64,000 nucleotides of DNA from Parabacteroides goldsteinii DSM 19448 = WAL 12034 (GCF_000969835.1 NZ_KQ033914.1:62001-126000), one strand, 5' to 3'; positions 26,564 through 36,829 are shown, numbered from the stretch's first letter. Program-made: numbers and translations. The notes: generated from the sequence alone by a model not told the origin.

Positions 26564-27604
26564 TTATTTATTGATTTCCTTTTTTAATTGTTCGATCTCG
26601 CGTTGCAACTGTCCCAGTGTACGGTACATATCGGGCAAGCGGTTGAATACGGCACTTGAACGCATGAAGTTTTTCGCGTCGATAGCCGGAGCACCCAATA
26701 CAGTCTTAGCTTCCTTAATGTCGCTGATCACACCGGATTGTGCACCGAATACGACGCCGTCGGCAATATGGATATGTCCTGCCAGTCCTACCTGTCCGCC
26801 AAACATACAATGGCTGCCGATCTTGACTGAACCGGCGATACCTACCTGGGCTGCCATTACAGTGTTTTCTCCGACTTCTACGTTATGGGCGATCTGCACC
26901 AGGTTATCCAGTTTCACACCGCGGCGGATGATGGTTGAACCCATCACGGCACGGTCGATCGTGGTATTGGCCCCGATCTCGACATTGTCTTCCAATACAA
27001 CATTCCCCAGTTGCGGGATCTTTTTATAATTCTCTCCTTCGGGAGCAAAACCGAAACCGTCCGAACCGATCACTGAACCGGCATGGAGGATACAATTATT
27101 TCCGATTTTACATCCGTTATAGATGGTTGTATGCGGATAAAGAATGCAGTTATCTCCGATAGTCACGCCATCACCGATGTATGCGTTGGGATATATCTGG
27201 CAGTTCTTACCCAGCTTTACCTGTTCTCCGATATAGGCAAAGTTGCCGACAAAGCAATCTTCTCCCATTGTCGCAGAGGCTGCAATGAAAGCTGCCGAAG
27301 AAATACCGGCTTTTTTAGGTTTTGACTGTTCTACCAGGTTGAGTAACATGGCAAGAGCAGAATATGCATTTTCAACTTTCACTAAAGTAGCGGTGATCTG
27401 TTCAGCCGGAGAAAAGTCGTTATTCACCAGAACAATGCTTGCTTCTGTATTATAGATATAATGTTCGTACTTGGGATTAGCCAGAAACGTCAGTGTTCCG
27501 GGTTGTCCTTCCTCTATTTTTGAGAAGTTGCTAACTTTCACTTCCGGGTTGCCATCAACGGTTCCACCAAGAAAGTCCGCTATTTGTTGGGCTGATAACT
27601 CCAT
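26564..27604 (-). CDS. lpxD: UDP-3-O-acylglucosamine N-acyltransferase LpxD
   Basis: 346 residues. N-terminal uridine-binding domain (about 1-100) followed by hexapeptide repeats ([20 protein letters not shown]) to about 300 and a C-terminal helical tail. Catalytic His lies in [13 protein letters not shown] near 238. Third step of lipid A synthesis; first gene of the lpxD-lpxC/fabZ-lpxA run. I could not pick a convincing promoter in the 89-bp gap upstream. Confidence 0.96.
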   Translation of the reverse strand: MELSAQQIADFLGGTVDGNPEVKVSNFSKIEEGQPGTLTFLANPKYEHYIYNTEASIVLVNNDFSPAEQITATLVKVENAYSALAMLLNLVEQSKPKKAGISSAAFIAASATMGEDCFVGNFAYIGEQVKLGKNCQIYPNAYIGDGVTIGDNCILYPHTTIYNGCKIGNNCILHAGSVIGSDGFGFAPEGENYKKIPQLGNVVLEDNVEIGANTTIDRAVMGSTIIRRGVKLDNLVQIAHNVEVGENTVMAAQVGIAGSVKIGSHCMFGGQVGLAGHIHIADGVVFGAQSGVISDIKEAKTVLGAPAIDAKNFMRSSAVFNRLPDMYRTLGQLQREIEQLKKEINK

Positions 27605-27693
27605 TACTTATTTTGTTATATTGTATTTTGAATTGAGACTGCTCCACTAAGAACAAAGCAGTTTGCAAAAATGGTGAAAAATATTGGGATAGC

Positions 27694-28536
27694 CTATGCT
27701 TTGCAGGGAATAATTCCCTTATCATGCAGATATCCTGCCATTTCACGTTGCACAGCTTGTGCTGCTTCGCGGGCAAATGAGGCAAAATTCTCAGATTTAT
27801 CTACGTAAATGATCGCACGTGAAGAGTTAACAAGCAAACCGCACTGATCGTTCATTCCGTATTGAGCCACTTCCTGCAAGCTGCCACCCTGTGCTCCGAC
27901 ACCCGGAACCAACAGGAAGTGGTTGGGGGCATGTTTACGGATGTCCAGGAACATTTTTCCCTGAGTTGCACCGACAACGTACATCATCTGTTCGTCGGTA
28001 GCCCAGTCCTGCGATTTCTTCAATACTTTTTCAAACAGACGTTCGCCGTTGGCATCTTCTGTCATCTGGAAATCCTGTGAGCCTTTGTTTGAAGTCAATG
28101 CCAGCAGGATTACCCATGCTTCGGGATAGATCAGGAACGGTTTTACGCTGTCTTCACCCATGTAAGGAGCCACTGTAACGGCATCCACCTTGATATGGTC
28201 GAAGAAAGAGCGGGCATACATTTCGGAGGTGTTGCCGATATCGCCACGTTTCGCATCGGCGATAATGAACTGGTCCGGATAGTTTTCACGCAGGTAAGTA
28301 ACAGTCTTTTCAAAGGCAAGCATACCTTTCACACCCAAACTTTCGTAGAAAGCCAGGTTCGGTTTGTAAGCTACACAGTAATCGGCTGTAGCATCGATGA
28401 TTGCCTTGTTGAAAGCGAAGATAGGATCTTCTTCAGAGAGTAAATGCTGCGGGATTTTTTTTATATCTGTATCCAATCCTACGCAAAGGAAAGATTGTTT
28501 CTTTTTAATGTTTTCGAATAATTGTTGCTTGTTCAT
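27694..28536 (-). CDS. pyrF: Orotidine 5'-phosphate decarboxylase (type 2)
   Basis: 280 residues from the ATG at 28536 ([10 protein letters not shown]); a TTG five codons back is less likely. [14 protein letters not shown] at the start and [14 protein letters not shown] carrying the catalytic Asp-Lys-Asp cluster mark the long PyrF class. Makes UMP. Last gene of purM-prfA-pyrF on the minus strand. Confidence 0.95.
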   Translation of the reverse strand: MNKQQLFENIKKKQSFLCVGLDTDIKKIPQHLLSEEDPIFAFNKAIIDATADYCVAYKPNLAFYESLGVKGMLAFEKTVTYLRENYPDQFIIADAKRGDIGNTSEMYARSFFDHIKVDAVTVAPYMGEDSVKPFLIYPEAWVILLALTSNKGSQDFQMTEDANGERLFEKVLKKSQDWATDEQMMYVVGATQGKMFLDIRKHAPNHFLLVPGVGAQGGSLQEVAQYGMNDQCGLLVNSSRAIIYVDKSENFASFAREAAQAVQREMAGYLHDKGIIPCKA

Positions 28537-28563
28537 CTTGTCTTGTGTCAAATAGTGAAATTG

Positions 28564-29673
28564 TTATAGTTCGGCTTCTTTCAGGCGTTCTGCATTTTCG
28601 GCAACGGTCAGTTGGTCGATGCAGGCTTGTATATCGCCGTCCATGAAAGCAGATAAATTATAGATCGTGTAGTTGATACGATGATCGGTGATACGTCCTT
28701 GCGGATAGTTGTATGTCCGGATCTTCGCGGATCGGTCGCCCGACGATACCATTGTCTTGCGTTTGTTGGCAATGTCGTCCAGGTATTTCTGATGTTCTTT
28801 GTCATAAATGAAAGAACGCAGGCGGGTAAGTGCGCGTTCCTTGTTCTTCGGCTGGTCGCGCGTCTCCGTACATTCGATCAGGATCTCTTCGCTCACACCG
28901 GTGTTCGGGTTCTTCCAGACGTATCTCAAACGTACACCCGATTCGACCTTGTTCACATTCTGGCCGCCGGCACCTCCCGAACGGAAAGTATCCCACTTAA
29001 TTTCACCTTCATTAATTTCAACATCAAACTCGTCTGCTTCGGGGAGCACAGCCACGGTAGCTGCTGAGGTGTGTACACGTCCCTGAGTTTCAGTACTGGG
29101 TACACGCTGAACACGATGTACGCCCGATTCATATTTGAGCGTACCATATGCTTTCTCACCGCTAACGGTGAAAATAATTTCTTTATATCCGCCCGACGAA
29201 CCTTCGCTGCAACTTGACAGGGCGACTTTCCAGCCTTTGGCTTCGCAGTATTTGATATACATGCGATAGAGGTCGCCGGCAAAAAGGGCGGCCTCGTCGC
29301 CTCCCGTTCCGCCACGAATTTCAACGATAGCATTCTTATCGTCTTCCGGATCGCTTGGAACAAGCAACAGCTTGATCTCTTCTTCCAGTTCCGGAATGCG
29401 GGCATTGCAGGCATCCAGCTCTTCGCGGGCAATCTCCCTCATTTCAGGATCCTGCTCGGTATCGAGCATCTGCCGTGCTTCATTTATACCATTTAATGTA
29501 TTGACATATTCGTTTCGGGTAGTCACGATCTTCTCCAGATCGCGATACTCTTTATTGAGTTTTACAAACCGTTTCATATCGGCTATCACTGCCGGGTCGG
29601 TAATCAGTGTTCCGACTTCTTCAAAACGGCTTACTAATCCGTCCAGTCTTCCTAATAAATTATTATCAGCCAT
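28564..29673 (-). CDS. prfA: Peptide chain release factor 1
   Basis: 369 residues. The peptidyl-tRNA hydrolysis motif GGQ lies in SGGAGGQNVNKVES, and the stop-codon reading loop is RVPSTETQGRVHTS with PST where E. coli RF1 has PAT. N-terminal domain 1 is helical. Reads UAA and UAG. 8 bp downstream of purM. Confidence 0.97.
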   Translation of the reverse strand: MADNNLLGRLDGLVSRFEEVGTLITDPAVIADMKRFVKLNKEYRDLEKIVTTRNEYVNTLNGINEARQMLDTEQDPEMREIAREELDACNARIPELEEEIKLLLVPSDPEDDKNAIVEIRGGTGGDEAALFAGDLYRMYIKYCEAKGWKVALSSCSEGSSGGYKEIIFTVSGEKAYGTLKYESGVHRVQRVPSTETQGRVHTSAATVAVLPEADEFDVEINEGEIKWDTFRSGGAGGQNVNKVESGVRLRYVWKNPNTGVSEEILIECTETRDQPKNKERALTRLRSFIYDKEHQKYLDDIANKRKTMVSSGDRSAKIRTYNYPQGRITDHRINYTIYNLSAFMDGDIQACIDQLTVAENAERLKEAEL

Positions 29674-29681
29674 TTATCAGA

Positions 29682-30848
29682 TTAATATACGAAGCGACCT
29701 TTTTCGCTTTCAATAATCAATTCATTCTTATCCGCCTCTTCCACGAAGCCTACGATTTGTGCATCAATGTTGAAGCTCTTGGCAATGCTGATCACTTCTT
29801 CAGCATGTTCGGGCGACAGATAGATCTCCATGCGGTGACCCATGTTGAACACTTTGTACATTTCGCTCCAGTCGGTTCCGCTCTGTTCCTGAATAATACG
29901 GAAAAGAGGAGGGATAGGGAACAGGTTGTTCTTTGTCACACGCTTGTTTTCGACGAAGTGCATTACTTTTGTTTGTGCTCCGCCTGAACAGTGTACCATA
30001 CCGTGTATCTGCGAACGTAGTTTATCCAACAATACTTTGATTACCGGAGCATAGGTACGGGTAGGGGAAAGCACCAGTTTACCGGCGTCGATACCCAGTT
30101 CTTCGATTTTGTCGGTCAGTTTCAGTCCGCCTGAATAAACCAGTTCATCGGGAACAGCTGCATCGTAGCTTTCGGGATATTGGGTTGCCAGATATTTGGC
30201 AAATACGTCGTGACGGGCAGAGGTCAGACCGTTGCTGCCTGTTCCGCCGTTATATTCTTTTTCGTAGGTTGCCTGTCCGTAAGATGCCATTCCGACAATT
30301 ACGTCGCCTCCTTGTATATGACTGTTATCAACCACGTCTGCACGTTTCATGCGGCAAGTCACGGTGCTGTCGACGATGATCGTGCGAACCAGGTCGCCCA
30401 CATCGGCCGTTTCGCCTCCGGTGGCATAGCAGCCTACACCCATTTCGCGCAGTTCTGCCAGCAGTTCGTCCGTTCCGTTAATAATGGCGGAGATTACTTC
30501 GCCGGGGATAAGCAGTTTGTTACGTCCGATAGTGGAAGAAACAAGTATATTGTCGACCGCACCTACACACAGCAGGTCGTCGATGTTCATGATCAGTGCA
30601 TCCTGGGCAATACCTTTCCACACTGACAAGTCACCGGTTTCTTTCCAGTACATGTAAGCCAGAGATGATTTTGTTCCGGCTCCGTCAGCGTGCATAATGT
30701 TACAGTATTCAGGATCACCGCCTAATATATCAGGGATGATCTTACAAAATGCTTTAGGGAATATTCCCTTGTCGATGTTCTTTATTGCATTGTGAACATC
30801 TTCTTTTGAAGCGGATACACCGCGCAGGTTGTAACGTTGGTCACTCAT
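29682..30848 (-). CDS. purM: Phosphoribosylformylglycinamidine cyclo-ligase (AIR synthase)
   Basis: 388 residues, slightly longer than the E. coli enzyme. Visible motifs: DGAGTKSSLAYMYW near 55-68 and CYATGGETADVGDLV near 139-153, both in the PurM ATP-binding fold. Fifth step of purine synthesis. The -7 box at 30869-30876 should drive purM-prfA-pyrF. Confidence 0.93.
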   Translation of the reverse strand: MSDQRYNLRGVSASKEDVHNAIKNIDKGIFPKAFCKIIPDILGGDPEYCNIMHADGAGTKSSLAYMYWKETGDLSVWKGIAQDALIMNIDDLLCVGAVDNILVSSTIGRNKLLIPGEVISAIINGTDELLAELREMGVGCYATGGETADVGDLVRTIIVDSTVTCRMKRADVVDNSHIQGGDVIVGMASYGQATYEKEYNGGTGSNGLTSARHDVFAKYLATQYPESYDAAVPDELVYSGGLKLTDKIEELGIDAGKLVLSPTRTYAPVIKVLLDKLRSQIHGMVHCSGGAQTKVMHFVENKRVTKNNLFPIPPLFRIIQEQSGTDWSEMYKVFNMGHRMEIYLSPEHAEEVISIAKSFNIDAQIVGFVEEADKNELIIESEKGRFVY

Positions 30849-30868
30849 TGTTTTTACATATTTGGCTG

Positions 30869-30876
30869 CAAAGATA
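30869..30876 (-). promoter_or_regulatory. -7 box for purM-prfA-pyrF
   Basis: TATCTTTG on the minus strand, 20 bp upstream of the ATG at 30848. Confidence 0.55.
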
Positions 30877-30893
30877 CTATTTTTTTATGTTAC

Positions 30894-31799
30894 TTATCTA
30901 AGTTTAAGCACATCTCCTTCTTCAGGAACGTAATCTTTGTCTTTTTTATTCATCTTATACAGGCTCTTGATCTGTATTCCGTATTTCTGTGCGATGCTGT
31001 GCATGGATTCTCCGACTTGTACAACATGGTCGTAATTAGGCTTATCGGCTTTCTTCTTCTTCTTTTCAATATAGACGATATCGCCTTTTTGCAACGGGAA
31101 GTCTTCCGGTACTTCGTTGAACTTTTTCAGATCTTTTACAGGAAAGTCCAGATTCTGTGCGATTTGGTCGAAGCTGTCGTTCTCTTTGGCATAAACATAC
31201 AGTAGACCGTAAGTTCTGTATATCGTATATTTGACGGTCGGGTATCTAAGTTTTTTCTTTTCCTGGCGTGTCAATTTGTGTACTTTCCCGGTATCATAAC
31301 GGTAAAGTTTATAATCTTCAATTACTTTAATCAGTTTGTTGGCATATGCGCGGTCGGTTGCGTAACCGCATTTTTGCAGACCTCTGGCCCAACCTTTGTA
31401 ATCAGTTATTTTTAATTGGAAAAGCCGGTCGTAACGCGAGCGTTTCAAAAATTTGGAGTGATCTTCATATGAATCTTCCACCCGTTTGTATTTACGGAAA
31501 CATTCTCCACGCAGGTCGTCGTCATGATAAACACGTCCGCCGCGCCAGTCGGAATGACATTTGATGCCGAAGTGGTTGTTTGAGCGGCGTGCCAGGTCGC
31601 TTTGTCCGGCTCCCGACTCCAGTAATCCCTGTGCCAGAGTGATACTGGCGGGAATTTTGTACTTCTTTTGTTGTTCTATAGCCAGAGCGCTGTATGTTTT
31701 TATATACTTTTCGTATGAAGGTATTTTGCGCTGGGTTGCTGCCTCCGCTAATGTCGCTATAAAAAATAAGAGGCAAAAAATCCGTATTGTCAGTTTCAT
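30894..31799 (-). CDS. Secreted glucosaminidase with LysM domain
   Basis: 301 residues. Signal peptide to about 21 (IFCLLFFIATLAEA). A glucosaminidase domain (FlgJ/LytG-type) spans about 30-160, with ITLAQGLLESGAGQSDLA carrying the catalytic Glu. A basic stretch follows, then a C-terminal LysM (VVQVGESMHSIAQKYGIQIK) that binds peptidoglycan, and a weaker LysM-like unit before it. Cleaves cell-wall glycan; expected in the periplasm. Confidence 0.9.
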   Translation of the reverse strand: MKLTIRIFCLLFFIATLAEAATQRKIPSYEKYIKTYSALAIEQQKKYKIPASITLAQGLLESGAGQSDLARRSNNHFGIKCHSDWRGGRVYHDDDLRGECFRKYKRVEDSYEDHSKFLKRSRYDRLFQLKITDYKGWARGLQKCGYATDRAYANKLIKVIEDYKLYRYDTGKVHKLTRQEKKKLRYPTVKYTIYRTYGLLYVYAKENDSFDQIAQNLDFPVKDLKKFNEVPEDFPLQKGDIVYIEKKKKKADKPNYDHVVQVGESMHSIAQKYGIQIKSLYKMNKKDKDYVPEEGDVLKLR

Positions 31800-31828
31800 A
31801 AAACGAGTTCCTAAAGTATTTATTTTCG

Positions 31829-31836
31829 CAAAGATA
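31829..31836 (-). promoter_or_regulatory. -7 box for the glucosaminidase gene
   Basis: TATCTTTG on the minus strand, 29 bp upstream of the ATG at 31799. Confidence 0.5.
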
Positions 31837-31883
31837 ATGAAGCTGGATATATTATTCTTCTAAATAATCTATAAAATACTGGT

Positions 31884-32615
31884 TTATATCCTGCTAATTT
31901 TAGCCAGATAATCAAAATGTTCTCCTTCCCGTATCTTCTCCGCTTTGAACCCATTGTTTGCCGCATGCAGGCTGAGCGTTTGAAAATCGAGGTATAACCA
32001 GTCGAACCGGTCGCCCCTGATATTTTTATATTGCATGCGAAAATCCACTTCTCCGTAATAGTCATCATCAATATCTATATCGAGATTGCCATCTTCATCT
32101 TCAAACAGGTAACGGAGGTCGGAAGAGTCCATCCATACACAACCTCCCGGGGCAAGCAGGCGTTTTAAAGTATGGAAGAAAATCGGGAGATTGGCTATCT
32201 TTCCGACAATCCCCGAACCGTTCATCAGCATCAGGATCGTATCGAAGCTGCCGCTGAACTGTTCGTTGAAGAAATTTTCCAGGCAGGCATCCTTTACGCC
32301 TCTTTTCAGCATGACCTCTACAGACAAAGGTGAGATGTCGATGGCTTTTACCGTCTTTCCCATTTCCTGTAATGCCAGCGAATGGCAGCCGCTTCCGGCA
32401 CCGACATCGAGTATTCTGCCTTCACTCATGCGGAGTGCCTCTTGTTCCAGTGCCGGCATTTCCGTAAAATTGCGGAATAACTGTTTCACCGGGATTTCAT
32501 CTTCATCGAACATGGAAGAAAAAACGCGGAGTTTACTAGCTTTACCGTTCGCGAAATAGTCTGCGATAGCGGCGCCCATCGGGTCTTTTTGGGGGGTAAG
32601 TAGGGGTATTTGCAT
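31884..32615 (-). CDS. Class I SAM-dependent methyltransferase
   Basis: 243 residues from the ATG at 32615; the open frame begins at a TTG further up, which overlaps the promoter. Motif I ILDVGAGSGCHSLALQ binds S-adenosylmethionine; KAIDISPLSVEVM is the post-motif acidic strand. Substrate unknown. Divergent from cdd. Confidence 0.82.
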   Translation of the reverse strand: MQIPLLTPQKDPMGAAIADYFANGKASKLRVFSSMFDEDEIPVKQLFRNFTEMPALEQEALRMSEGRILDVGAGSGCHSLALQEMGKTVKAIDISPLSVEVMLKRGVKDACLENFFNEQFSGSFDTILMLMNGSGIVGKIANLPIFFHTLKRLLAPGGCVWMDSSDLRYLFEDEDGNLDIDIDDDYYGEVDFRMQYKNIRGDRFDWLYLDFQTLSLHAANNGFKAEKIREGEHFDYLAKISRI

Positions 32616-32648
32616 ATCCTGATTTGGAATTATTCGTATTTTATCGGA

Positions 32649-32656
32649 CAAAGATA
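32649..32656 (-). promoter_or_regulatory. -7 box for the methyltransferase gene
   Basis: TATCTTTG on the minus strand, 33 bp upstream of the ATG at 32615. It rules out the TTG start at 32651, which would fall inside it. Confidence 0.5.
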
Positions 32657-32665
32657 CAAATTTAC

Positions 32666-32673
32666 TATCTTTG
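32666..32673 (+). promoter_or_regulatory. -7 box for cdd
   Basis: TATCTTTG, 20 bp upstream of the ATG at 32694 and back to back with the methyltransferase box. Confidence 0.55.
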
Positions 32674-32693
32674 TTTATCTAATCATCAGTCTT

Positions 32694-33176
32694 ATGAAAG
32701 AAATCAAACTGGAAACAAAAATAACGGTTTATTCGCTGAACGAAGTTCCGGATGAGGAACTGCCTTTGGTTCATGCGGCTTTGAAGGCAACGGAACAATC
32801 ATATGCTCCTTATTCAAAATTTCATGTCGGGGCGGCAGCGTTACTGGCTGACGGGACAATTGTGACGGGAAGTAATCAGGAGAATGCGGCTTACCCATCC
32901 GGTTTATGTGCGGAGCGGGTTACTTTGTTCCATACCGGACATCAGTATCCCGATATTCCGGTAGTTGCTCTGGCAATTGCGGCGGTAACAGGAGGGAAGC
33001 AGGTGGAAAGTATTTCGCCTTGCGGTGCTTGCCGGCAGGTGTTGTTGGAGACAGAACAGCGATATGGTAAGCCTGTGAAAGTGTTACTTTGCGGAATAAA
33101 GGATGTGATGGTTGCTCCGAGTGCGGCATCGCTTTTACCTCTTTGTTTTGGGAAAGAAGATTTGAAATCGGAATAA
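32694..33176 (+). CDS. cdd: Cytidine deaminase
   Basis: 160 residues from the ATG at 32694, which follows the promoter. Zinc-binding and catalytic residues: Cys72-Ala-Glu74 (LCAER), Cys110 and Cys113 (PCGACR). Deaminates cytidine to uridine for salvage, complementing the nucleoside phosphorylase elsewhere in the window. A strong terminator follows. Confidence 0.95.
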   Translation: MKEIKLETKITVYSLNEVPDEELPLVHAALKATEQSYAPYSKFHVGAAALLADGTIVTGSNQENAAYPSGLCAERVTLFHTGHQYPDIPVVALAIAAVTGGKQVESISPCGACRQVLLETEQRYGKPVKVLLCGIKDVMVAPSAASLLPLCFGKEDLKSE

Positions 33177-33202
33177 TATGATAAGTACTGAATGTACGTA
33201 GT

Positions 33203-33245
33203 AAAAAAGCGGAACAAGAAGTTGAACCTCTTGTCCCGCTTTTTT
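33203..33245. terminator. Bidirectional Rho-independent terminator between cdd and the phosphohexomutase gene
   Basis: AAAAAAGCGGAACAAGA pairs with TCTTGTCCCGCTTTTTT with one bulge-like mismatch; A-run on the left and T-run on the right serve both converging genes. Confidence 0.85.
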
Positions 33246-33259
33246 ATTTAACTATCTGG

Positions 33260-35008
33260 TCAGATACCCAAAGATGCTTTGATCTGGTTGATCTTTTCTT
33301 CGGCTGCTTTGTTTGCTTCCGGTAAATCTTCCAGGCTTTTTACTTTTGAATGAACTTCGCAGTAGAATTTAATCTTCGGCTCTGTTCCTGAAGGACGGAT
33401 AGATATTTTCGTATTGTCTTCAGTGAAGTATTGAAGTACGTTGGAAGTTGTCGGCATATCCAGCGTGATCGTTTCGTTATCGATGTAGCTGTAACCTTTC
33501 AGTGATGCATAATCATAGAATAATGAAACTTTAGAACCAGCGATTTCCTGTAACGGGTTTTCGCGGAAGTTCTTCATCATCGCTTCGATTTCTTCTGCAC
33601 CGCTCTTGCCTTTTTTCACAACAGAAATACCTTTTTCTTTAGAGAAGCCATATTGTACATAGATGTTCTGCAACAACTGGTACATGGTGATACCCTGATC
33701 TTTTGCCCATGCTGCGATTTCTGCCAGGATAGCACATGCAGAAACTGCATCTTTATCGCGAACGAAGTCTTCGCAAAGGAATCCGTAGCTTTCTTCACCG
33801 CCACCGATGTAGTTTTTCTTTCCTTCGTTTTTCTTCATTACATCGGCGATCCATTTGAAACCGGTGTAAACGTCGTATATTTCAACACCGTTGCGCTCAG
33901 CGATCGTACGGATCAGTTCGGTTGTAACGATTGTTTTTACGATATATTCTTTACCGTTTACCTTGCCTAATTCTTTCCAGCGGGTAATCAGGTAATAAAC
34001 GAACATCAAAGCAGTCTGGTTACCGTTCAGCAATACCCATTCGCCTTCGTTGTTCTTAACTGCTGCACCAACGCGGTCAGCATCCGGGTCGGAAGCCATA
34101 ACCAGTTCGGCATCTGTTTCTTTCGCTTTCTCAACAGCCATAGCCAGTGCTGCCGGTTCTTCCGGATTCGGCGAAACAACTGTCGGGAAGTCGCCGCTTA
34201 CAACATCCTGTTCCGGGACATGAATGATATTAGTGAATCCGAATGCTTTCAATGTAGCCGGAACGATCTTTACACCGGTTCCATGGATCGGAGTGTAAAC
34301 GATTTTCATGTCGTGGTGACGTTTGATCGCTTCCGGAGAAAGGGAAATAGTCGTCAAAGCGTCGATATACAAATTGTCGATTTCAGAACCGATGATTTCA
34401 ATCAGGTCTTTATTGCCTTTGAACTTGATGTCGCTGGCATTGCGGATCTTGTTTACTTCGGCGATCGTGTTACGGTCGTGCGGAGCGATCATCTGTGCGC
34501 CGTCGTCCCAGTAAGCCTTGTAACCATTGTATTCTTTCGGGTTATGCGAAGCTGTCAGGATGATACCGCTCTGGCATCCCAGTTTACGGATAGCAAAAGA
34601 CATTTCCGGTGTCGGGCGAAGGTCTTCGAACAGGTACACTTTTATACCGTTAGCAGAGAAGATATCTGCCGAGATTTCGGCAAATTTACGGCTATTGTTA
34701 CGGCAATCATGGCCGATAACAACTTTGATCTGATCCAGATTGGCAAATTCCTTTTTCAGATAATTTGACAAACCTTGTGTAGCAGCACCGACAGTATAAA
34801 TATTCATACGGTTGGTTCCTACACCCATGATACCTCTTAAACCTCCTGTACCAAATTCAAGGTCTTTGTAGAAAGATTCGATCAGTTCGGTCGGATCTTC
34901 GCTGTCTAATAATTCCTGAACTTTTGCTTTTGTTTCGGCATCATAACTTTTGGTAAGCCAGCTTTGCGCTTTACTTCTTACCATTTCTAGCAGTTCGTTG
35001 TTTTCCAT
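33260..35008 (-). CDS. Phosphoglucomutase/phosphomannomutase family protein
   Basis: 582 residues from the ATG at 35008; the frame opens two codons earlier with TTG. Signatures in order: GTGGLRGIMG near 51-60, the phosphoserine loop ILTASHNPKEYNGYK near 138-152, metal-binding DPDADRVG near 300, sugar-binding GGGEESYGF near 395, and phosphate-binding RPSGTEPKIKFY near 545. Interconverts hexose 1- and 6-phosphates. Length fits the PgcA-like subgroup. Confidence 0.93.
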   Translation of the reverse strand: MENNELLEMVRSKAQSWLTKSYDAETKAKVQELLDSEDPTELIESFYKDLEFGTGGLRGIMGVGTNRMNIYTVGAATQGLSNYLKKEFANLDQIKVVIGHDCRNNSRKFAEISADIFSANGIKVYLFEDLRPTPEMSFAIRKLGCQSGIILTASHNPKEYNGYKAYWDDGAQMIAPHDRNTIAEVNKIRNASDIKFKGNKDLIEIIGSEIDNLYIDALTTISLSPEAIKRHHDMKIVYTPIHGTGVKIVPATLKAFGFTNIIHVPEQDVVSGDFPTVVSPNPEEPAALAMAVEKAKETDAELVMASDPDADRVGAAVKNNEGEWVLLNGNQTALMFVYYLITRWKELGKVNGKEYIVKTIVTTELIRTIAERNGVEIYDVYTGFKWIADVMKKNEGKKNYIGGGEESYGFLCEDFVRDKDAVSACAILAEIAAWAKDQGITMYQLLQNIYVQYGFSKEKGISVVKKGKSGAEEIEAMMKNFRENPLQEIAGSKVSLFYDYASLKGYSYIDNETITLDMPTTSNVLQYFTEDNTKISIRPSGTEPKIKFYCEVHSKVKSLEDLPEANKAAEEKINQIKASLGI

Positions 35009-35059
35009 ACCCAAATATCTTGCATTTATATATGTGTTATTTCCTTATTTAGGAGAAAA

Positions 35060-35067
35060 CAAAGATA
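35060..35067 (-). promoter_or_regulatory. -7 box for the phosphohexomutase gene
   Basis: TATCTTTG on the minus strand, 51 bp upstream of the ATG at 35008. Confidence 0.5.
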
Positions 35068-35131
35068 CAAATTAATTGTTGTAAACAATGGCTTGCAGCT
35101 TTATTTTCAAGAAAAAAGAAAAAGTTATTTT

Positions 35132-36817
35132 TTACCACGTAAACGGATAAGTATAAGTGGATTGATTTCCACAGGCATCTGTTACAACCAGTTTCAGCGT
35201 GTGTTTCCCTCTTGCCAGCCGCTCTTTATCGAAGTGATAGGTAATGACGGACTTACTATTCATTTCGAATAAAACATATTGACCGTCAATTTCACCCCGG
35301 TATGTTTGTACACCGCTCAGGTTGTCCGACAGCCTGAGTGCGATGGCTTGTTTACTGACCCATGTTGCCGGATTGAGAGGTGTAATGGTCGGCGGGACAA
35401 GGTCCTGACCGAGCGTGTAGCTTCCCGTTTCTTTTATATCGGCATCGACCCAGCCGTTGCGGTAGACACCTCCGGTCCATGACCGGCGTCCGTTTTGCAG
35501 TCGGACAATACCGTATTGCAGTTTGTTATCCAGTGTGTCTGTTTGCAACCGGAGGGATAATTTGGCTGATTTGTGGAAAGCGACCGGTTTGTTGTGTAAT
35601 ATATGTGTGGCACCCAGCGCAGTACTGTCTTCTTTGACGGAATAGCGGAAATATAAGTCGTCGTAAAGATTTCCTTTCGGGATTGTCAGGCGGATTCCTT
35701 TGGCTCCGAAACGGTTGTCGCTCCACCAATGGAACAATTCGGTGTTTTCCGTGTCGACTTCCGGGATCGGTTGTTCTTTGCCTTCGATTTGGATAGAAAG
35801 CTGGGTCGTGTTGCCGAAAGCGTCTGCCAACTGGTAAGTCAGGTGATAGGTGCGAGGTTCGTCGATAGTCAGGATTCCGCGGTTAAGGCTTTCGATGAAA
35901 CGAAGCCGGTTTCCCGGGTCGACAAAACTTTTGATATAGAACGAACGGTGTTCTTTCCATTCTTCAAAATCTGTGAAACTGTTCAGGTAACGGCTCTCAT
36001 CGAAGGCGAAACGATCCAGGTTACTATGAAAAATAACCTGGCTGTCTGCCGTCAGTGTGATGTCTTTGATACCATAAATATTGGAGGTATTATCCATGTA
36101 ATCGTATCCTTTTACAGCCAGTCCGATTTCTCCCCAGGCTTCAATCTTTCCGTTCAGCGTTTGTTTTCCGTTCTTGGCAGTGACAGGTTTTAGTTCCAGT
36201 TTTCGGCGGCTTCCGTTCACAACGCCCTTTCCTGGCATTGAATAGACCATGATTCCCTGTATCTTGGGAGCCTGCGTATCTTTTATTAAATCTTTGTAGT
36301 ATTCGATCGGGTCCATCGGTTCTTCCGTCTCTGTGTCGCGCACTTCGAAATGGAGGTGCGGACCGCCGGAGCTTCCCGTGTTTCCGCTCAGCGCGACGAG
36401 TTCGCCTTCTTTAACAGGTAGTTCATCCGGAGTGAGGCTCAGGTTTACATTGAAGCTTTCCTGTTCGTATTGTTTTTCTTTGAGATAAGCGGTGATCTTT
36501 TGGGAGAATTTCTGAAGATGGCCGTAAACAGTAGTCGTACCATCCGGATGTGTGATATACAGGCCGTTGCCATATCCCCAGGGACTTACCGAAATGCGTG
36601 AGACATAGCCGTCCTGCACGGAGTGGATCGGTTTTCCTTCGACACCTTGTGTTTTGAAATCTATTCCCGAATGGAAATGATTGCTTCTCAGTTCTCCGAA
36701 ATTCCCGCTTAGCAAGACCGGAATATCCATCGGTTTGCGAAGTTGCTGGGCTTCGGCTGTGTTGTTTGTAATTCCGGCAAAGAGGAAAATCCCTGCCAGT
36801 ATATGATGTATCTGCAT
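35132..36817 (-). CDS. M23-family peptidase, periplasmic (LytM-type)
   Basis: 561 residues. Signal peptide to about 23. The peptidase domain is near the N-terminus: His49 and Asp53 (HSGID) and His154/His156 (GGPHLHFEV) are the zinc ligands, with VYGHLQ between. The remaining 400 residues are beta-rich, Ig-like (VVTDACGNQSTYTYPF at the end). Cuts peptidoglycan peptide bridges or acts in cell envelope remodelling. 12 bp from the next gene. Confidence 0.88.
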   Translation of the reverse strand: MQIHHILAGIFLFAGITNNTAEAQQLRKPMDIPVLLSGNFGELRSNHFHSGIDFKTQGVEGKPIHSVQDGYVSRISVSPWGYGNGLYITHPDGTTTVYGHLQKFSQKITAYLKEKQYEQESFNVNLSLTPDELPVKEGELVALSGNTGSSGGPHLHFEVRDTETEEPMDPIEYYKDLIKDTQAPKIQGIMVYSMPGKGVVNGSRRKLELKPVTAKNGKQTLNGKIEAWGEIGLAVKGYDYMDNTSNIYGIKDITLTADSQVIFHSNLDRFAFDESRYLNSFTDFEEWKEHRSFYIKSFVDPGNRLRFIESLNRGILTIDEPRTYHLTYQLADAFGNTTQLSIQIEGKEQPIPEVDTENTELFHWWSDNRFGAKGIRLTIPKGNLYDDLYFRYSVKEDSTALGATHILHNKPVAFHKSAKLSLRLQTDTLDNKLQYGIVRLQNGRRSWTGGVYRNGWVDADIKETGSYTLGQDLVPPTITPLNPATWVSKQAIALRLSDNLSGVQTYRGEIDGQYVLFEMNSKSVITYHFDKERLARGKHTLKLVVTDACGNQSTYTYPFTW

Positions 36818-36829
36818 GTCTGTTTTAAT

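Noticed and set aside
28996..29060. Programmed frameshift in the release factor gene
   Set aside because: The gene encodes RF1 (PST in the reading loop) and is one uninterrupted frame; the known frameshift belongs to prfB.
30180..30626. 148-codon open frame on the plus strand inside purM
   Set aside because: Antisense shadow; purM motifs are intact on the minus strand.
34220..34768. 182-codon open frame on the plus strand inside the phosphohexomutase gene
   Set aside because: Antisense shadow of a conserved enzyme with all its motifs.
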